Shown here piece after piece: positions 16,655 to 26,454 of a stretch of DNA of 64,000 nucleotides (position 1 is its first letter; the number at the start of each line of letters is the position of its first letter). The stretch covers positions 124,001 to 188,000 of the forward strand of contig JAKLEA010000007.1 of NCBI GenBank assembly GCA_022711755.1. The letters are read 5' to 3'. The notes under the pieces were generated by a model that saw only the letters and a list, made by a program, of their open reading frames with translations, had not been told where the DNA came from and did not search any database. The translations under genes were made by a program, and so were the position numbers. This DNA comes from Planctomycetota bacterium (GTDB lineage: Bacteria; Planctomycetota; Brocadiia; SM23-32; JAKLEA01).

Positions 16655-18115
16655 TTAATGCGACATGGTCCCGATAAAATTTTCAAACTCAAGCAACACA
16701 GGATCTTTGACGTGGATCATCGCAGACCGCATCATCATGCGCATCTCGACAATACGCTCCTCGTGTTCTGGCGAGGCTATCAGGTTCTTCAAAGCAAACG
16801 GATCCTGCTCGTAATCGTAGAATTCCTCCTTCACACGGCACAGAAAGAGTTTTATACGCTCCGCGATTTCCTTGTCTGTCTGAGCGGCCCGTTTCATCGC
16901 CGAGAAGGAAAGCCCGGATTGTGGCTCGTTCTTGAATACTTCCTTTCCGTCCGACCAAGGATTGTAAATATACATGTATCGCTTGTTTTCGATTGCGCGC
17001 ATGAAGTAATCACGGTTTGCCGACGTCCTGTAGAATACCGTAAAGACTGAATCCCGCCCGTCCTGTTTCCCCCCCTCCAGAACCGGCAGATACGAACGTC
17101 CATCCATATCCTTGACCTGCTTTAGACCAAGCGCGTCAAGAACAGTCGGCATGAAGTCAATCCCGCAAACCATCTGGTCCGATTCGATTCTGCCCGGCTC
17201 AATCCGACCGGGCCAGCGGATTATCAGCGGCGTCCGGGTGCTTGCGCGATAGCAATTAGTCTTTGCAAACGGGAAGGACATGCCATTATCGCTCAGGAAA
17301 AAGACCAACGTATTGCCTGCAAATCCTGACTCCCCAAGCGCTCTCAAAACCTGCCCGACAGTCTCATCGCACCTGTGCACAGCCGTGAAATACTGGGCGA
17401 CCTCTTTGCGAACGTCAGGAATATCAGGCAGAAAACCCGGAACTTCCGCTTCAGCCGGTTTGTAGTACCGCGAGGCCTTTGGAAACTTCGCCGATTTCCG
17501 CCCATTACTCTCAGCCTCGCGCTCCTGCTCGCTTCCGGGAAACGGACGATGCGGATCATGCGAATTGACCATCAGGAAAAACGGCTTTCCCTCGGTTCTT
17601 GCTTTGGAAAGGAAGGCAGTCAGTCCCGCATAGTAGAGCTTTGGATCTCTTCCCTCCCCCAGTTCCGGCGCGTCAATGACAAAATCCCAGCAGAATTTTG
17701 ATTGCGGACTGCAATGGGCCACCTTGCCCATGATGCCGTTCAGGTAACCGGCTTCGCGTAACTGCTCCTGAAGCGTCGGGCAAGTCGGGTTGATCGGCTC
17801 GAATCCCAGGGAACCGTAGTTGTGGGGATACCGCCCGGTCATCAAGCTCTGGCGGCAGGGCTGGCAGACGGCAATCGTTACATGGGCGTGCTCGAATCTC
17901 ATGCCCTCTGATGCCAGTCTGTCAATATTCGGCGTAATGTCAGGAACCTGGCAACCACAAACACCGACCGAGTTATAATCCATGTCGTCGGCCGTAATGA
18001 GAAGCAGATTGGGCTTCTGAACCTGGCCCGGTTCGACAGGGCTGGTTGTTGCCATAGCGGCCGCGCCACCCGCCAGCATGCCCAGGAAATCCCGCCGGTT
18101 GAAACTGGTCGCCAT
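16655..18115 (-). CDS. Tat-exported formylglycine-dependent sulfatase
   Basis: Arylsulfatase-family hydrolase of 486 residues that removes sulfate esters, usually from sulfated glycans, outside the cytoplasm. The N-terminus has a twin-arginine signal (NRRDFLGMLAGGAAA). Motifs: metal-binding LLLITADDMDYNSVG, the C-x-P-x-R sulfatase signature CQPCR at 84-88 whose first Cys is converted to formylglycine, LMTGRYPHNYG, GKVAH, HDPHRPF and LSDNGMSF. Conversion needs a sulfatase-modifying enzyme not found here. The start at 18115 has GGAG about 7 bases upstream; the long upstream open frame overlaps the neighbouring gene and is not coding. It lies 26 bases downstream of the large membrane protein gene, likely in one operon. 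Confidence 0.92.
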   Translation of the reverse strand: MATSFNRRDFLGMLAGGAAAMATTSPVEPGQVQKPNLLLITADDMDYNSVGVCGCQVPDITPNIDRLASEGMRFEHAHVTIAVCQPCRQSLMTGRYPHNYGSLGFEPINPTCPTLQEQLREAGYLNGIMGKVAHCSPQSKFCWDFVIDAPELGEGRDPKLYYAGLTAFLSKARTEGKPFFLMVNSHDPHRPFPGSEQEREAESNGRKSAKFPKASRYYKPAEAEVPGFLPDIPDVRKEVAQYFTAVHRCDETVGQVLRALGESGFAGNTLVFFLSDNGMSFPFAKTNCYRASTRTPLIIRWPGRIEPGRIESDQMVCGIDFMPTVLDALGLKQVKDMDGRSYLPVLEGGKQDGRDSVFTVFYRTSANRDYFMRAIENKRYMYIYNPWSDGKEVFKNEPQSGLSFSAMKRAAQTDKEIAERIKLFLCRVKEEFYDYEQDPFALKNLIASPEHEERIVEMRMMMRSAMIHVKDPVLLEFENFIGTMSH

Positions 18116-18141
18116 GTTAGCTCCAAGCCGGACATCCGGCA

Positions 18142-20196
18142 TCAATTCGAACAACTGAACCTGACCGGTTGCGGCTGATAGCCCATTGTCCAGACAATCG
18201 CACCGACTGCAACCCAGAGCATCATGGCCGCAGCCTCGCCGACAATCACGCCAAGCCCGATCATACGCGCCACGCGCGTCATCCGCGTCCCGCCGTATCG
18301 CACGCACGCCCATTTAAAAAACCATCCGGCCATGACGCTGGCCCACATTCTCAGACCCGGCCAACTGGCCGCCACAAGCAATCCCACCGGATGCAGCGGC
18401 CACCATGGAAAATGCAGGCGCATGAAGGCGAGAAACGCCACCGACAGCCCCGCAATGATGTTACCGATCATGAATCGCAACTGGTTGGTGGAACGCCATG
18501 CGTTCAAGGCCTCTCCACCTACAGCCCGCTCCGCCACGGGCGGCCAGTCCCCAAGCGCGCCGATTCCGTACCGATATGTCACCAGAAGTCCGACTGCGCA
18601 GGCAACCACGTATGCAACAATCATGGATATACACATGGCGCTGAGCAGTCCGCTTCGCGCTCGTCCATCATCGCCCATGTTAATCCGCATCGAGGAATGC
18701 GCCATCATCGGCGCGCTGTCGCGCTCCTCGATTAGGAGCGGCGCAACGGCGGCGCTCGCGGCAAGCGACTGCCGGCTCAGCGCGCCGGGGCCTAACAGTT
18801 CCGGCAGATACCCCGCCGGGCGGAAGTCTGCCTGAAGATAGATCAAACCGGCTTCGGCCATCATCCGCGTAAGGGACAGCATGATGAAAACCATTGCGAA
18901 CATCAGAAGCGCGGCGTACCACAGGGGCAACCCGGCAGCCAACAACCAGGCAAAGAGGATGATGGCGCAGACTGCCGCAGCCCTTGCCAGGCGGCGTTCG
19001 CGAGCAAGATCGCGCAACTCGCCCACAAGTTTCCCGAACTTTGCTGCCAGCTTGAATATTCGGATGTAATAACTCCGGCCAATCCAGAGGAAAGCGACAC
19101 AATAAACAACGTATCCGGCATACGGCACGGCCCATGTCTCCCCCTCGGTCAGCGGAAGCCCGGAGACGCCCATCACGATCCTGAAAATCTGAATCAGAAA
19201 TACGCATATCCAGATGCTGAACGAAATGTCGAGCGATAGAAAGAGCGTGATTCCAAAGATCGAATACACGAAGTAATTGTGGAATATCAGCGACGTGCAG
19301 AAACTGAGCGGATATGTCACCTGGACTCCGTTCAGATGCCATTCTCGCGGGAACTTGGGAACCTGCGGGTAGTAGGCGTTCAGCCCCTCAAGAATCCCTA
19401 TTCCGAACACCGTCGCCGCCGCAAGCCTGAAGTGGCGACTGCGGAACGTTTCATTCCAGCGACTCCCTTTTCCCGGCTCCTCGAGTATGGCCAGAGGTAT
19501 TTGCGCAACGGGGAACTGAAGATGCTCGGACACCGCCCATTGCCGCATCACCAGCGATCCTACGCACATGAGCAGCCCATAAAATGCCGCAAAAGCAATC
19601 CCCCATTTCACAAGCGGGCCAATCCACGCCATCCAGACATCGGGATGAGTCCACGGCCACCACCATTCGCTCTGCGCCCCAGCCATAAAATCAGAGACGA
19701 CGCGGCTTTCAAATTCTTTGGTCGGCAGCATCCATTCCGGGATGTTTTTCAAAGGCTCTCCCCATACCGGTTCCATATGAGCGGCGGCATATACCGGCGT
19801 TATCAGGCATGGAAGCAGCACCTGCACCGTCGCCCACCCGCCGATTCCGCACCCTGACCAGAATATGGCGACGCAGACAAGCGTCTCCCCCGGATTCAGC
19901 CGGGCGGAAGGCATAACCAGTCCCGCGATGACATTGAACATTGCAAGGGCGATCATGAACAGAATGACCGCAGGCCCTAACTGAGTGCCCACGATCGGGC
20001 TGTTCTGCATGACGCAGGTGCTTATGTAATGAATTATCGTCAGGAAGACCACGGCAGTCAGCCCCAGTCCGACACTTCTGGCCGTAAAAGCCCTCTCGAC
20101 ACTCGCGCCGGTCATTGACCCGTTATGACCATCCCCCCATCTCAGGGATGGCTCCAAATCGTAGTTGTTCTGTTTGATATCAGACACGGCTTTCAA
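18142..20196 (-). CDS. Large polytopic membrane protein (OPT-like, DUF6785-type)
   Basis: 684 residues with roughly 14-16 hydrophobic helices. It resembles the OPT-like DUF6785/DUF6784 proteins frequent in Planctomycetes and related phyla, judged from segments such as SVGLGLTAVVFLTIIHYIST, LNPGETLVCVAIFWSGCGIG, EHLQFPVAQIPLAILEEP and the C-terminal LHFPWWPLHPVGLLVA, which is characteristic. OPT relatives carry peptides or metal chelates; no substrate is established here. The sulfatase follows, which could point to uptake of a sulfated-glycan product, but this is inference. The start is uncertain: the TTG at 20196 and the ATG at 20115 are both possible and neither has a good ribosome site. Confidence 0.75.
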   Translation of the reverse strand: MKAVSDIKQNNYDLEPSLRWGDGHNGSMTGASVERAFTARSVGLGLTAVVFLTIIHYISTCVMQNSPIVGTQLGPAVILFMIALAMFNVIAGLVMPSARLNPGETLVCVAIFWSGCGIGGWATVQVLLPCLITPVYAAAHMEPVWGEPLKNIPEWMLPTKEFESRVVSDFMAGAQSEWWWPWTHPDVWMAWIGPLVKWGIAFAAFYGLLMCVGSLVMRQWAVSEHLQFPVAQIPLAILEEPGKGSRWNETFRSRHFRLAAATVFGIGILEGLNAYYPQVPKFPREWHLNGVQVTYPLSFCTSLIFHNYFVYSIFGITLFLSLDISFSIWICVFLIQIFRIVMGVSGLPLTEGETWAVPYAGYVVYCVAFLWIGRSYYIRIFKLAAKFGKLVGELRDLARERRLARAAAVCAIILFAWLLAAGLPLWYAALLMFAMVFIMLSLTRMMAEAGLIYLQADFRPAGYLPELLGPGALSRQSLAASAAVAPLLIEERDSAPMMAHSSMRINMGDDGRARSGLLSAMCISMIVAYVVACAVGLLVTYRYGIGALGDWPPVAERAVGGEALNAWRSTNQLRFMIGNIIAGLSVAFLAFMRLHFPWWPLHPVGLLVAASWPGLRMWASVMAGWFFKWACVRYGGTRMTRVARMIGLGVIVGEAAAMMLWVAVGAIVWTMGYQPQPVRFSCSN

Positions 20197-20684
20197 TCTC
20201 GCTGTTCTAATGCAGAATCAAATGTCAAAGGGTTTCCAACCGCGCTCTCCAATCAGCAACGTCCAATGATACACGATCACGCCATACCGCGACAGATTTG
20301 ATAATCCACATGCGACGCAAGATTACATTGGCGCTTGATGCCATTCAGACCGCCAATGCCCGCTTTACGGAATTGCTGGTCACAATCGGCTCAGTCCCCT
20401 GGTGCGCACAAGACTGTCACCAGACACCGGAAGCGGCTGCGATTCGACATCCCACAATGTGAACACAGTGAATCGCTGCGCCGCCCATTTGATGTGCTCC
20501 GCACAGTCCTTAACCCGTGCTGACCTATTACCGCGATATCACTTTTCAACTTGACATACAGACGGGTTTATTTATCCTTAATGCATCGTTGATTTCGGGG
20601 TACTGCAGCGGCTTTATTTCAGCCGTCCGGCGTGATGTCGTTGCGCTTGGCGGCGGGTGAACTTACTGGGAGGTAAATGAGGAA
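20197..20684. other. Intergenic region between divergent genes
   Basis: 488 bases between the OPT-like gene (minus) and the giant surface protein gene (plus). It holds a promoter for the plus-strand gene near 20551, a short hairpin (CGGCT 20609-20613 / AGCCG 20621-20625) in its leader, and a ribosome site GGGAGG at 20668-20673. No convincing ORF. Confidence 0.6.
20551..20578 (+). promoter_or_regulatory. Promoter of the giant surface protein gene
   Basis: TTGACA, 16-base spacer, TATCCT. The transcript would have a leader of about 100 bases before the start at 20685. Confidence 0.55.
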
Positions 20685-23600
20685 ATGTCACGCAAATCCG
20701 GAGCATCACGAAAGTCCATTAAGTCAATCGAGCGTTTGGAACAGCGCGTCCTTCTAGGCGCAGGTTCCTGGGATCCGCTCGGAACCTCCGTCGAGGGCGG
20801 CGGCATCAGCAACGATGTCAACAACTCATACGTGCCTGACGTGGCTGTGTCAGGCTCGAAGGTCTTCGTCGCATGGAACGACGTTCCGGAGACCGGCGAC
20901 TCGGAAATATACGTCAAGGTCTGGGATGGAGCGTCATGGGGCGAGCTTGGCGGCTCGGCCACCGGCGGCGGCATCAGCAATGACGATGTCGCATCGGTGC
21001 TGCCCAGCATCTGGGTTGACGGCAGCGGCAACCCGTGGGTCACATGGCAGAGCGGCACGATTCAGGAGTCCCGAATCTACGTAAAGTATTGGGACGGCGA
21101 TTCCTGGGAACAGGCGGCAGGTTCAGCCACCGGCGAAGGCATCAGCCCGATAAGCGGCTTGGGAAAAATTAAATACGCCGAAATGCCGGAGTTCGGCTCC
21201 TACAACGGAAAACCGATGGTCGCGTGGGCAAATGTTAATTCCGGCACTCCGACCACGCCATACGAGATATTCGCCAAATACTGGGACGCCGGCTCGTGGA
21301 AGGAACTCGGAGGCTCCGCTTCCGGCGGCGGAATTAGCGGCAACCTTGGTACCTCCAGGGCGCCGAGCCTTGCGAAGCTTCCGGACGGCAACCCGGTCGT
21401 CGCATGGCAGGACACCTCCGGCGGCTTCCCTGAGGTATATCTGAAGAAGTGGTCCGGAAGCGCATGGGTTGAGATTGCCGGCAGCGCCAGCGGGCGCGGG
21501 CTGAGCAGCGCGGGCGGAACGGCTTATCCAAGCGTTGCCGTGGGCAAAACCGCCGATGACATCACAGTCTCGTTCATGGTCCTTGAGGGCGACTTCTTCG
21601 CTGTCTACGCAAAATCCCTCTTCAAGGAAGATTCAACTTACTGGTGGGACGGCCTGGCCGACTCCGACGCACTCGGCGGACTGAGCAAGGACGGGCTGGC
21701 CGACGCTCTGACTCCATCCACAGGTTATGACAGCGCCGGCAATCCCATAGTCGTCTGGCACCAGGTCGGCAACAACTCGATCTTCGGCAAGGTCTGGGAC
21801 CCCAGCGCAACGGCTTGGGAGGAACTGGATCAGTCAGCCTCCCCGGGTGGACTGAGCATGACCCCCGGCAAGTTCAGCGCCTTCCCCGCAATGGACATCA
21901 AACCGGACGGACAGCCGGTTGTTGCATGGACCAGCAGCCCGGTGGACATTGACGTGAAGGCCATCCTTGCCGAACTCGGCGGCGCGGTCGGCGGCGGCAG
22001 CTCGGAAATTGTCCTGGCCGCAGCGGCTGAGGAAGACGCCGAAATCTATCTTCGCGAGTTCAACGCCATCATCAATCATCCCCCCGTCGCCAACGACATG
22101 AACGTGACGGTCACGGAAAGCACGAACAAAGAGATCACCCTTGACGCCAGTGACGTTGACCTCGATCCGCTGACCTTCCAGATTCTCGTCGAACCTGAAA
22201 ACGGCAATCTCATACTCGACAGGCTGGACGAAGGAATTGTGACCTACGATCCGCTGGATCATTACGACGGCCCGGACAGCTTCACCTATCGCGTCACGGA
22301 CGATGACGGCCTGACCGATGACGCAACCGTCAACATCACCGTCACCGACGTAAATGAAGCGCCGTGGGTTCCGGACGGTCCCATTGGTCGCAGCGTCAAT
22401 CCCAGCGAAACCGTCCACGTCGTCCTTCCGGCATTCGACGAGGAGTCGGAAGTCATCTTCCTGACCTTCATCATCACCGATCCGCCGGACCTCGGCACTC
22501 TGACTCCAGGGCTTCCGGGAGGCGACTTCCTTTATGCCGCCGGAACAACACTCGGTGACGATACATTTAAATACAAGGTCCGCGACCCACAAGGGCTTGA
22601 AAGCGCCGAAAAACAGGTTCTTATTCACATCGGCGAGAACCGCCCCCCAGTCGCAACCGACGAGAACGTCACAACCCCCGCCAACACGCCTGTTGGAATC
22701 ACTCTTGAAGCCGTTGACCTCGATTGGTGGGATGTTCTAACCTTCGGTTCCCCCTCAACGCCCAGTCAGGGTTCGCTTTCAGGAAGCGGCACATCCTACA
22801 CCTACACCCCGCCGACGGACTGGGAAGGAACTACATCCTTCACCTTCACTGTCAATGACGGTGACGCAACCGACACCGGAACCATCACCATCACGGTCGG
22901 CGCCCCGGTCAACCAGGCCCCGAACGGAACGATTGACACCCCCACCGACGGCACAACTATTGATCCCGGCCAGTCCATCAACCTCACCGGAACCGGGACC
23001 GACACCGACGGAACGATAGCGGCATGGGCGTGGGCGATCACCGGACCTCAGAATTTCTCATACACCACTGAAGACCCGGGCAATCTTGTCCTCAACACGC
23101 CCGGAACATACACCATAACCTTCACTGTCACCGACGATGACGGCGCGCCTGACGCAAGCCCTGACACGGCAACCGTCACCGTGCGCGGCGTAAACAATCC
23201 GCCCAACAGCGCCATCAACACCCCGACGGACGGAACTACGATTGACCCGGGTCAGTCAATTAATCTCACCGGAACCGGAACCGACAGTGACGGAACCATC
23301 GCCGAATGGGCATGGCTCGTCACCGGCCCCGGCGGTTTCTCACAGGCATACACGGTAGAAGATCCCGGCAACCTGACCCTCAACACGCCGGGAACTTACA
23401 CCATCACGTTTGTCACGACCGACGACGACGGCGCGGACGACCCCAGCCCGGCAGTCATCAACGTGATCGTGCGCGGCGCAAACAATCCCCCGAACGGCAC
23501 GATTGACTCCCCGTCCGGCGGCACGACGATTGACCCCGGCCAGGCCATCAACCTCCAGGGAAGCGGAACCGATTCCGACGGAACCATCGTGGCTTGGGCA

Positions 23601-26234
23601 TGGCTTGTGACGGGCCCAAGTGGCTTCAACCAGGTCTACGCGGTCGAGGACCCCGGCAATCTGACCCTCAATACCCCAGGAACCTACACCGTCACTCTCA
23701 CGGTAACGGATGATGACTTCGCGCCAGATCCGACACCGGCCGTTGCCACAGTAACGGTTAACACCCCCGGCAACCATCCTCCCAACGGCATCATTGACTC
23801 CCCTCTAGGCGGCACAACCATTGACCCCGGTCAGGCCATCAACCTCCAGGGAAGTGGAACCGACGATGACGGAACAATCATCGCATGGGCATGGCTCGTT
23901 GTAGGTCCGAGCAGTTTCTCTCAGGCCTACGTGGTGCAGGACCCCGGCAACCTGACACTCAACACACCGGGCATCTACACCGTGACGCTCACCGTCACCG
24001 ATGACGATCTCACGGTTGACCCGACCCCGGCCATCGTCACCGTCACGGTCAACGCCCCCAATACCCCTCCAGTGGCATCCAACGGCAACGCTACCGTCGC
24101 CGAGGACGGCACTGTAGTCGTCAATCTCAACGCCACGGATGCCAACGGCGATCCGATGACCTACGCCATCGTCGCCAATCCGGGGCACGGGACGCTTGAT
24201 CTTGGCTCCCCCGCCAACGACAACACGCTGACGTATATCCCCGCCGCCAACTGGTTCGGAACCGACACCTTCACGTTCAAGGCCAACGACGGCGAGGCAG
24301 ACAGCAATGTCGCAACGATCACCGTCACTGTGAATCCGGTCAACGACGCGCCTGTGGCAAGCGACGGACTCACGAATACGCCGCTTGACACTGCGGTTGA
24401 CGTGAATCTCGTTGCTACGGACATTGACAACGCGCCGGGCGACCTGACCTACTCAATCACCATACCCCCCGCCCACGGAACCGTGACGCTTACCGGCAAC
24501 GTGGCGCACTACACGCCCAATCCGGGCTACACGGGCGCCGACACGTTCACGTTCGGCGCAAGCGACTTGCAGCCGCTGCATGATACGGGCGTCATAACCG
24601 TCAGAGTCGGTCAGGCTTGGGACCTGCTCGGCGTGGTCAATACCAGCGCCGGGAATGTCTACATTTACGACACCGACGGCACGACGAACGGAATCCCGAT
24701 CAACGGCGACTACGACGAAACCGACGGGTCGAAGTATAACCCGTACGACTCGGCCAACGACCTGCTGATCATCGGCACGCCGAACGGCGTCATCATCGTC
24801 GCCAATGCCCGTGTGAAGAACGGGACGACGTGGCAACCCGCCGACTTCAGCGCTCTGGGCGTGGTGGTTGACGGAAAGCTGGGCGTCTTCGCAGACCAGA
24901 GAATGGGAACCGGCGATATCAGTTTCCTGTCCGCCAAGACCGGCATCGGGACGGCCATCGTCAATTCTCACCTCGCCGGCATGGTCGGCGGGAGCATTGA
25001 CGTGCCCAACGGGATGGTAATTCCGGAAGGCGCGGCGCTTTACGCCCCCGGACAGAACATCGGCACGGTCATTGTCTACGGCGCGGGCGACTCCATGCCC
25101 GGCAACGTCATTGCCAAGGACCTGACCACGTTCATCACCGGCGGAGGATTCAGCGGAGACATAACGCTGACCGGCAAGGCCGGGCTGATCTACACCGGAT
25201 ACAAGGGCGCAGCCTCGCTTGACGGCGACGTGAGCGCGGCGTCCATCGGAACCTTCTACTCGAAAGGGCCTGTTACCGGCGACGTGACGACAACCGGCGG
25301 CGCTGAACTTATCTACGCCACCGGCAACATCAGTGGCGACATGGACATCGGCGGCGTGGTGGGACTCTACTACACGACCGCCAATGCCACCGGCGACCTG
25401 AATGCGGGCGGCAACATCAAGCTCTACTACGTGGCCGGCAACGCCAGCGGACACGTCGAGAGCGCGAAGGACATCGCCACGCTGTTCACAAAAGGCAGCC
25501 TGACGGGAACAGGTTCCGTCATCGCTGGCGGCAACATCGGCACGATGGTTGTCGGCAACGGCATGGACACGAACGTCCAGGCTGCGAAGCTTGGAACTCT
25601 CGTAGTTCAGAAGGGCGCTCTGGACGGGCAGCTTGACATCACAGGCGACGCCTCCACCATCATCTCTTCCGCGGGCGACATTCTGGCTACGGTCAACGTC
25701 GGCGGAACGCTTGGGATGATCGGCGCGACGAACAACGTCTTCCGCGGCCGCATTGACGCGGTGAAGATCGGAACCTTCATCGCGAAGGGCGTCGGCATGA
25801 ACGGCGGGCAGCGTTCTCAGATCATCGGAAACGACGGGATTAAGAATCTGTTCGTCATGGGCGACGTGGACGGATGCGATATCGGCGTCGGAGTCAAGAG
25901 CCTTGCCGCAGGCAAGACGGTCGAACTTGGCTACGTTTATGTCGCCGGATCGCTCACCCGCAGCAACGTGCTTGCCGGATGTCGCAACGAGCCTAACCCA
26001 TCAGGTCCGAATGACTACTTCAGCGACGGCGGCGAAGATGCGACTCCTTACATACCGGCCGGCTTTGCCGGCACGGCAAAGATCGTCAACGGCTGGATTG
26101 ACGACATGACCGGCAGCGTTGGCGCTCCGCCCAACCAATGGGCCATAGCCACGAAGGACAAGGGACTGTGGAGCGCAGATAAGTTCGACCCCGAATACCT
26201 CGGGGATGATTACATCATTGACGACGACGTGTAA
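20685..26234 (+). CDS. Giant LEPR-xLL-type surface protein: propeller, cadherin-like, PKD and beta-helix regions
   Basis: 1849 residues. Residues 15-24 (IERLEQRVLL) match the LEPR-xLL type N-terminus seen on very large secreted proteins of Planctomycetes-type bacteria; no ordinary signal peptide is visible. Residues about 27-460 contain seven copies of a ~55-65 residue module (W-x-x-LGGSA-x-GGGIS ... VAW ... EIYVKYWDG), and the final EIYLREFN strand could close the ring with the first module, so a seven-bladed propeller is predicted. Then follow cadherin/VCBS-like domains (HPPVANDMNV, DSFTYRVTDDDG), four PKD-like repeats encoded at 22908-24050, more cadherin-like domains, and from about residue 1320 a Gly-rich repeat region (TGDLNAGGNIKLYYVAGN, AAKLGTLVV) resembling a beta helix. 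No C-terminal sorting motif is recognised; it ends in an acidic tail. Confidence 0.88.
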   Translation: MSRKSGASRKSIKSIERLEQRVLLGAGSWDPLGTSVEGGGISNDVNNSYVPDVAVSGSKVFVAWNDVPETGDSEIYVKVWDGASWGELGGSATGGGISNDDVASVLPSIWVDGSGNPWVTWQSGTIQESRIYVKYWDGDSWEQAAGSATGEGISPISGLGKIKYAEMPEFGSYNGKPMVAWANVNSGTPTTPYEIFAKYWDAGSWKELGGSASGGGISGNLGTSRAPSLAKLPDGNPVVAWQDTSGGFPEVYLKKWSGSAWVEIAGSASGRGLSSAGGTAYPSVAVGKTADDITVSFMVLEGDFFAVYAKSLFKEDSTYWWDGLADSDALGGLSKDGLADALTPSTGYDSAGNPIVVWHQVGNNSIFGKVWDPSATAWEELDQSASPGGLSMTPGKFSAFPAMDIKPDGQPVVAWTSSPVDIDVKAILAELGGAVGGGSSEIVLAAAAEEDAEIYLREFNAIINHPPVANDMNVTVTESTNKEITLDASDVDLDPLTFQILVEPENGNLILDRLDEGIVTYDPLDHYDGPDSFTYRVTDDDGLTDDATVNITVTDVNEAPWVPDGPIGRSVNPSETVHVVLPAFDEESEVIFLTFIITDPPDLGTLTPGLPGGDFLYAAGTTLGDDTFKYKVRDPQGLESAEKQVLIHIGENRPPVATDENVTTPANTPVGITLEAVDLDWWDVLTFGSPSTPSQGSLSGSGTSYTYTPPTDWEGTTSFTFTVNDGDATDTGTITITVGAPVNQAPNGTIDTPTDGTTIDPGQSINLTGTGTDTDGTIAAWAWAITGPQNFSYTTEDPGNLVLNTPGTYTITFTVTDDDGAPDASPDTATVTVRGVNNPPNSAINTPTDGTTIDPGQSINLTGTGTDSDGTIAEWAWLVTGPGGFSQAYTVEDPGNLTLNTPGTYTITFVTTDDDGADDPSPAVINVIVRGANNPPNGTIDSPSGGTTIDPGQAINLQGSGTDSDGTIVAWAWLVTGPSGFNQVYAVEDPGNLTLNTPGTYTVTLTVTDDDFAPDPTPAVATVTVNTPGNHPPNGIIDSPLGGTTIDPGQAINLQGSGTDDDGTIIAWAWLVVGPSSFSQAYVVQDPGNLTLNTPGIYTVTLTVTDDDLTVDPTPAIVTVTVNAPNTPPVASNGNATVAEDGTVVVNLNATDANGDPMTYAIVANPGHGTLDLGSPANDNTLTYIPAANWFGTDTFTFKANDGEADSNVATITVTVNPVNDAPVASDGLTNTPLDTAVDVNLVATDIDNAPGDLTYSITIPPAHGTVTLTGNVAHYTPNPGYTGADTFTFGASDLQPLHDTGVITVRVGQAWDLLGVVNTSAGNVYIYDTDGTTNGIPINGDYDETDGSKYNPYDSANDLLIIGTPNGVIIVANARVKNGTTWQPADFSALGVVVDGKLGVFADQRMGTGDISFLSAKTGIGTAIVNSHLAGMVGGSIDVPNGMVIPEGAALYAPGQNIGTVIVYGAGDSMPGNVIAKDLTTFITGGGFSGDITLTGKAGLIYTGYKGAASLDGDVSAASIGTFYSKGPVTGDVTTTGGAELIYATGNISGDMDIGGVVGLYYTTANATGDLNAGGNIKLYYVAGNASGHVESAKDIATLFTKGSLTGTGSVIAGGNIGTMVVGNGMDTNVQAAKLGTLVVQKGALDGQLDITGDASTIISSAGDILATVNVGGTLGMIGATNNVFRGRIDAVKIGTFIAKGVGMNGGQRSQIIGNDGIKNLFVMGDVDGCDIGVGVKSLAAGKTVELGYVYVAGSLTRSNVLAGCRNEPNPSGPNDYFSDGGEDATPYIPAGFAGTAKIVNGWIDDMTGSVGAPPNQWAIATKDKGLWSADKFDPEYLGDDYIIDDDV
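22908..24050 (+). repeat. Four tandem PKD-domain-coding repeats
   Basis: Units begin at about 22908, 23190, 23478 and 23769, with periods of 282, 288 and 291 bases. Each encodes PPNGTIDSP-like, TTIDPGQ, GTIxAWAWxVTGP, DPGNLTLNTPGTYT and TVTDDD segments. High DNA similarity between units indicates recent duplication or recombination. Confidence 0.9.
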
Positions 26235-26260
26235 CGATCCTGCGAGAGATAACGAAAATA

Positions 26261-26292
26261 CAGGCGGTTCCGCATCATTGCGGGACCGCCTG
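26261..26292 (+). terminator. Bidirectional intrinsic terminator
   Basis: A 14-bp stem (CAGGCGGTTCCGCA / TGCGGGACCGCCTG, one G-U pair) with a 4-base loop. The plus side continues TTTCGTT; the minus side continues TATTTTCGTT. It sits between the convergent surface protein gene and the sensor kinase gene and can serve both. Confidence 0.85.
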
Positions 26293-26454
26293 TTTCGTTG
26301 ATGGAAGCAAAATGTAGGGTGTGCGAAACCGAAAGACCGAAGGTCTGAGGCTTTTCTCGCGCGGCGTCTTGCCGTAACAGAAATTCCTGCCGTTCTTTGC
26401 GACTTTGAGTCTTTATGGTTCGCTCCCGGATGTTATAAACGCGAAAATGCTTCA

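Noticed and set aside
20335..20523. 62-codon frame in the 20.2-20.7 kb gap
   Set aside because: No ribosome site and an implausible Pro/Arg/Cys-rich product.
22908..24050. Possible CRISPR-like array because of regular repeats
   Set aside because: Periods of about 285 bases are in frame and encode PKD domains; there are no short repeats with spacers.
24453..25454. 333-codon minus-strand frame inside the giant surface protein gene
   Set aside because: Antisense shadow of a GC-rich repetitive gene; no ribosome site, no recognisable domain.
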